NCBI GenBank assembly: GCA_973895155.1
Contig: OZ316892.1
Location: 24,428,001 to 24,492,000 of the forward strand
Source: Marsupella aquatica
Lineage: Eukaryota; Marchantiophyta
Length of the DNA: 64,000 nt
Reading direction: 5' to 3'
Shown here: positions 61,715 through 64,000 of the stretch, one piece after another
Position numbering within the stretch: the first letter of the stretch is position 1
How the letters are laid out: the number at the start of each line of letters is the position of its first letter
Program-made: the position numbers and the translations under genes
The notes under the pieces: model-generated
What the model saw: only the letters and a program-made list of their open reading frames with translations
What the model was told of the DNA's origin: nothing
Databases searched by the model: none

Positions 61715-62357
61715 TGCTTTCGATTGCTGAAATGGCTGGCCTGCTGTTGAACATGGTCAATTGAAGCGACAGAGAAGAAGAGGCCTGCTTCTGCTCTGCT
61801 GCTCCTGTGTTCTCTTGTCGCGCATCGAATCACAAGCGCTCGGGAGGAACGGGTGAAGAAGTGGGCGGGTCATCGAAGGCAACGAACAAACGGCGGAGGC
61901 GGAGGACCTTGTTCACCATTTGACCCGGATTTATTGTGGACAGTGGCGTGGATTTAGGATTTAGGATCTAGCATTTACGCTCGGTCAGGGTTGTTGGTGA
62001 AGAATTGAAGGATTGAAGGACAGTGCTGTTGCATCTGGAGAGCGGACTTTACTGCAAGAGCAAGGAGGAGGTGGAGAAGGAGAAGAGGATTGCTGATTGC
62101 ATCCAGTATTGGGGATTCCAGGAACAATGTGGTGGAGAATGAATGAAAACACATTTTTATGATCGCACTGCCACTGTTGGGTGATTTTACCTCCCCTCGC
62201 TTCCTCTGTGTACGTGGTTGGGAGTCAAGGTGCAGGACTTCCCATCCCCCTGCTTCAATTTGTGGCTCTCGATACTTGTGACTGACTTTCAAGGCGTTGG
62301 GAGTTTAGAAAGCAAATGGGATTCGCTGATAAGTGGGACACAGAGGAGCGCCACTCT

Positions 62358-62364
62358 TATATAG
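62358..62364 (+). promoter_or_regulatory. TATA box candidate of the DUF218 gene
   Basis: TATATAG lies 100 bases upstream of the ATG at 62464, in a short non-repetitive leader. The spacing suits transcription starting near 62390. This is motif-only evidence. Confidence 0.35.
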
Positions 62365-62463
62365 TAGTAGGGACTGGACAGAAGTGGACGTTGTGATGTG
62401 TATTCCCAATTGGGAAAGAGGTGCAGAGCAGGAGGAGCGGCGTGGACCCACTTTCATACATAG

Positions 62464-64000
62464 ATGCCCATATACGCCCACATTGAGAGTGATTCTGAGG
62501 CAGCCGATCTAGAGCTTGGTATCGGTGGAGGACCTCAGCAGAGAAGATCAAGACGGAAAAGTCTACTCTCTACTAGACTCAATAGCTGGGGAAGGAGAAT
62601 GTTTCGGTCAATGACCCGGCAGCTGCAAACGCACCATAACCACCGTCCTCTATTCATCCTGGTTGCGTCGGTCGCTTTCCTTTTGCTCTGCATCATCTTC
62701 CTCTTTGGGCGGATGCGCGATGATGGTGATGTCTCGGCTGGGATCAAAAGACATCGGTCAGAGGTGGCAGTGTCTCACAATCTTTACTCACATCTTCATA
62801 ATTTGGTAATGGTTGCCGGACACGCTATTTACACAAGTGGGGGGGCAGGCTGTGGGGAAGTGGAAGGGGAGGACTCGTGGTATTTAGAATCGTACCAGAA
62901 GCATGAAGGTCAAGCTTCCACTTTTGTACAGCACATCAACATTGGCGTGCAGGTAGCTGCAGAGGATGAAAATTCTCTCCTTTTGTTTAGCGGGGGAGAG
63001 ACTCGTAAGCAGGCTGGCCCGAGGAGCGAGGCCCAGAGTTACTGGAGCGTTGCCGAATCCAAGGATTGGTTTGGTATGTTTCGCGGAACTCTCCGACTCA
63101 ATGGGGCAATGCTTCCTGTTTAGGTAATGAATGCGCGTTTGGCTAGAGTTCTATTCTCAACTTAATTAGGTGTATAGATGATCTGGTAATTGCTTCGATA
63201 CATTCACTAGGCAAGTTATCATCCTTCAATGCCAGCGTTTCAGTGTAGACTCAAATCAGGCCAGCTAAATTCTTAGTGCGAGGAAATCGATGAACTCATC
63301 GGATGACTAGCATTTGCTGGTTAGCGTGGCCTATTTGGCGTGTTACACGGAATTGGGCCAGATGATAGCCAAAGATACTGTCAGGTGATTCAGAGGATAG
63401 ATGGTCTCGTACTGAAAACCTCATAGTGAAAGCCTGGCTCAAGATTTTGGAAGATAGATGGGAATAATTACGTAGACAAGTCGGGTGGATTTCGGTGATG
63501 AACTTCCAGCAATGACACTCGGATTACAATTCAATGAACAACTTCTAATCCCTTTCCTCCGGGGGTCTTTTGGGACGTAGCATGAGATTTCCTTATTCTG
63601 TGAGACTGGGCCTGAATAACGCTTACGTTTACTTGACAACCGAAATTTAGCGAGGTTTTATTCAAATAGTTTAGCTCATAAGGTCCTCAGGCACCGCAGT
63701 CGTAGTTCTGGCAAATTTCCTTCATCTACCGACGGAAATCATTGACTTATCCATTCCTAGTTGATCATCAAAACTTTTTCTATCATAGGTCCAGAATAAC
63801 GTGGGTTTAGTCCGAGCAGTTCTCTCAACTAATACAGAATTTGAAAACACTGCCGACTATTGCCGTGCATATTGCTCAGTCCTGAAATTAGAAGATTTGC
63901 CAACCCTCTCTGTGAATGTACATGTATTCACTTCATACCTATAATTCATCTAGGTCTCAGGATGCTGGAACCGGTGGTGAACTCTGCACAGCGACTTGAC
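62464..64000 (+). CDS. DUF218/YdcF-like membrane protein, 3' end outside the window
   Basis: Partial gene. Exon 1 is 62464-63073 (203 codons plus one base); the next exon probably begins at 63954 and continues past the window. Residues 1-61 are an Arg/Ser-rich cytosolic leader (SDSEAADLEL, RRSRRKSLL), and 62-82 (PLFILVASVAFLLLCIIFLFG) form a signal anchor, giving a type II topology probably in ER/Golgi. The lumenal domain opens with NLVMVAGHAIYTSGG and continues with HINIGVQVAAEDENSLLLFSGG and TRKQAGPRSEAQSYWSVAE, the conserved SGG-T-AGPRSE-SY core of the eukaryotic YdcF/DUF218 family (yeast C57A10.07 type). The proposed exon 2 reads LRMLEPVVNSAQRLD, leading into the family's DSFENLLFS region. 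The function of plant members is not established. The 880-bp intron has no other gene. Confidence 0.87.

Larger units (their letters stand above)
56966..62463. other. Intergenic region dominated by tandem repeats
   Basis: It runs from the VDAC start codon to the DUF218 start codon. It contains the ~101-bp triplicate next to VDAC, a GAGAG microsatellite at about 57815-57838, the 129-bp and 117-bp repeats, the second ACATCTTTT array and a spaced direct repeat at 61135/61641. The stretch 61480-61620 (CCCTCGGGTTTTAGCATGG, GGTTGGTGCCTTTTTGGGC) resembles the 3' tail of a plant LINE, but no reverse transcriptase is seen. The open frame 57168-57737 translates the repeats and is not credited as a gene. 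Confidence 0.5.

Overview
This is a eukaryotic nuclear window, almost certainly from a land plant that still makes flagellated sperm. A bryophyte (liverwort or moss) fits best, and a lycophyte or fern is not excluded. The evidence is spliceosomal GT-AG introns in every large gene, plant-type families (a five-KH HEN4-like protein, a plant-like VDAC, a plastid-type peroxiredoxin-like protein), and two centriole genes, SAS-6 and epsilon-tubulin, that flowering plants lack. I assembled the gene models by hand from splice sites, reading-frame phase and remembered family motifs. No database search was run.

Layout. 1-2.77 kb: repeats and the probable promoter/leader of SAS-6. 2.77-8.82 kb (+): SAS-6, 13 coding exons. 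8.8-14.0 kb: four tandem ~219-bp repeats and two solo LTRs of one family. 14.02-21.89 kb (-): epsilon-tubulin, 17 coding exons, tail-to-tail with SAS-6. 21.9-25.6 kb: intergenic DNA, then a CT-rich leader. 25.63-28.89 kb (+): five-KH RNA-binding protein. 28.9-38.2 kb: AT-rich repeats, decayed sequence and a third LTR in the opposite orientation. 38.26-40.51 kb (+): peroxiredoxin-like thioredoxin-fold protein with a likely transit peptide. 42.1-42.5 kb (-): small one-exon ORF with a membrane helix. 48.08-48.57 kb (+): tentative three-exon mini-gene. 50.49-51.68 kb (-): classical short-chain dehydrogenase, two exons. 55.19-56.97 kb (-): divergent VDAC with an extended N terminus. 57-62.4 kb: tandem repeats. 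62.46 kb to the window end (+): DUF218/YdcF-like membrane protein, cut by the window edge.

How the genes relate. Most are unrelated housekeeping genes. The exception is the first 22 kb, where SAS-6 (cartwheel and nine-fold symmetry) and epsilon-tubulin (centriolar triplet microtubules) are adjacent. Both act only in centriole/basal-body assembly, which in such plants means the de novo basal bodies of sperm cells. Nothing resembling a CRISPR array, an rRNA or a confident tRNA was seen.
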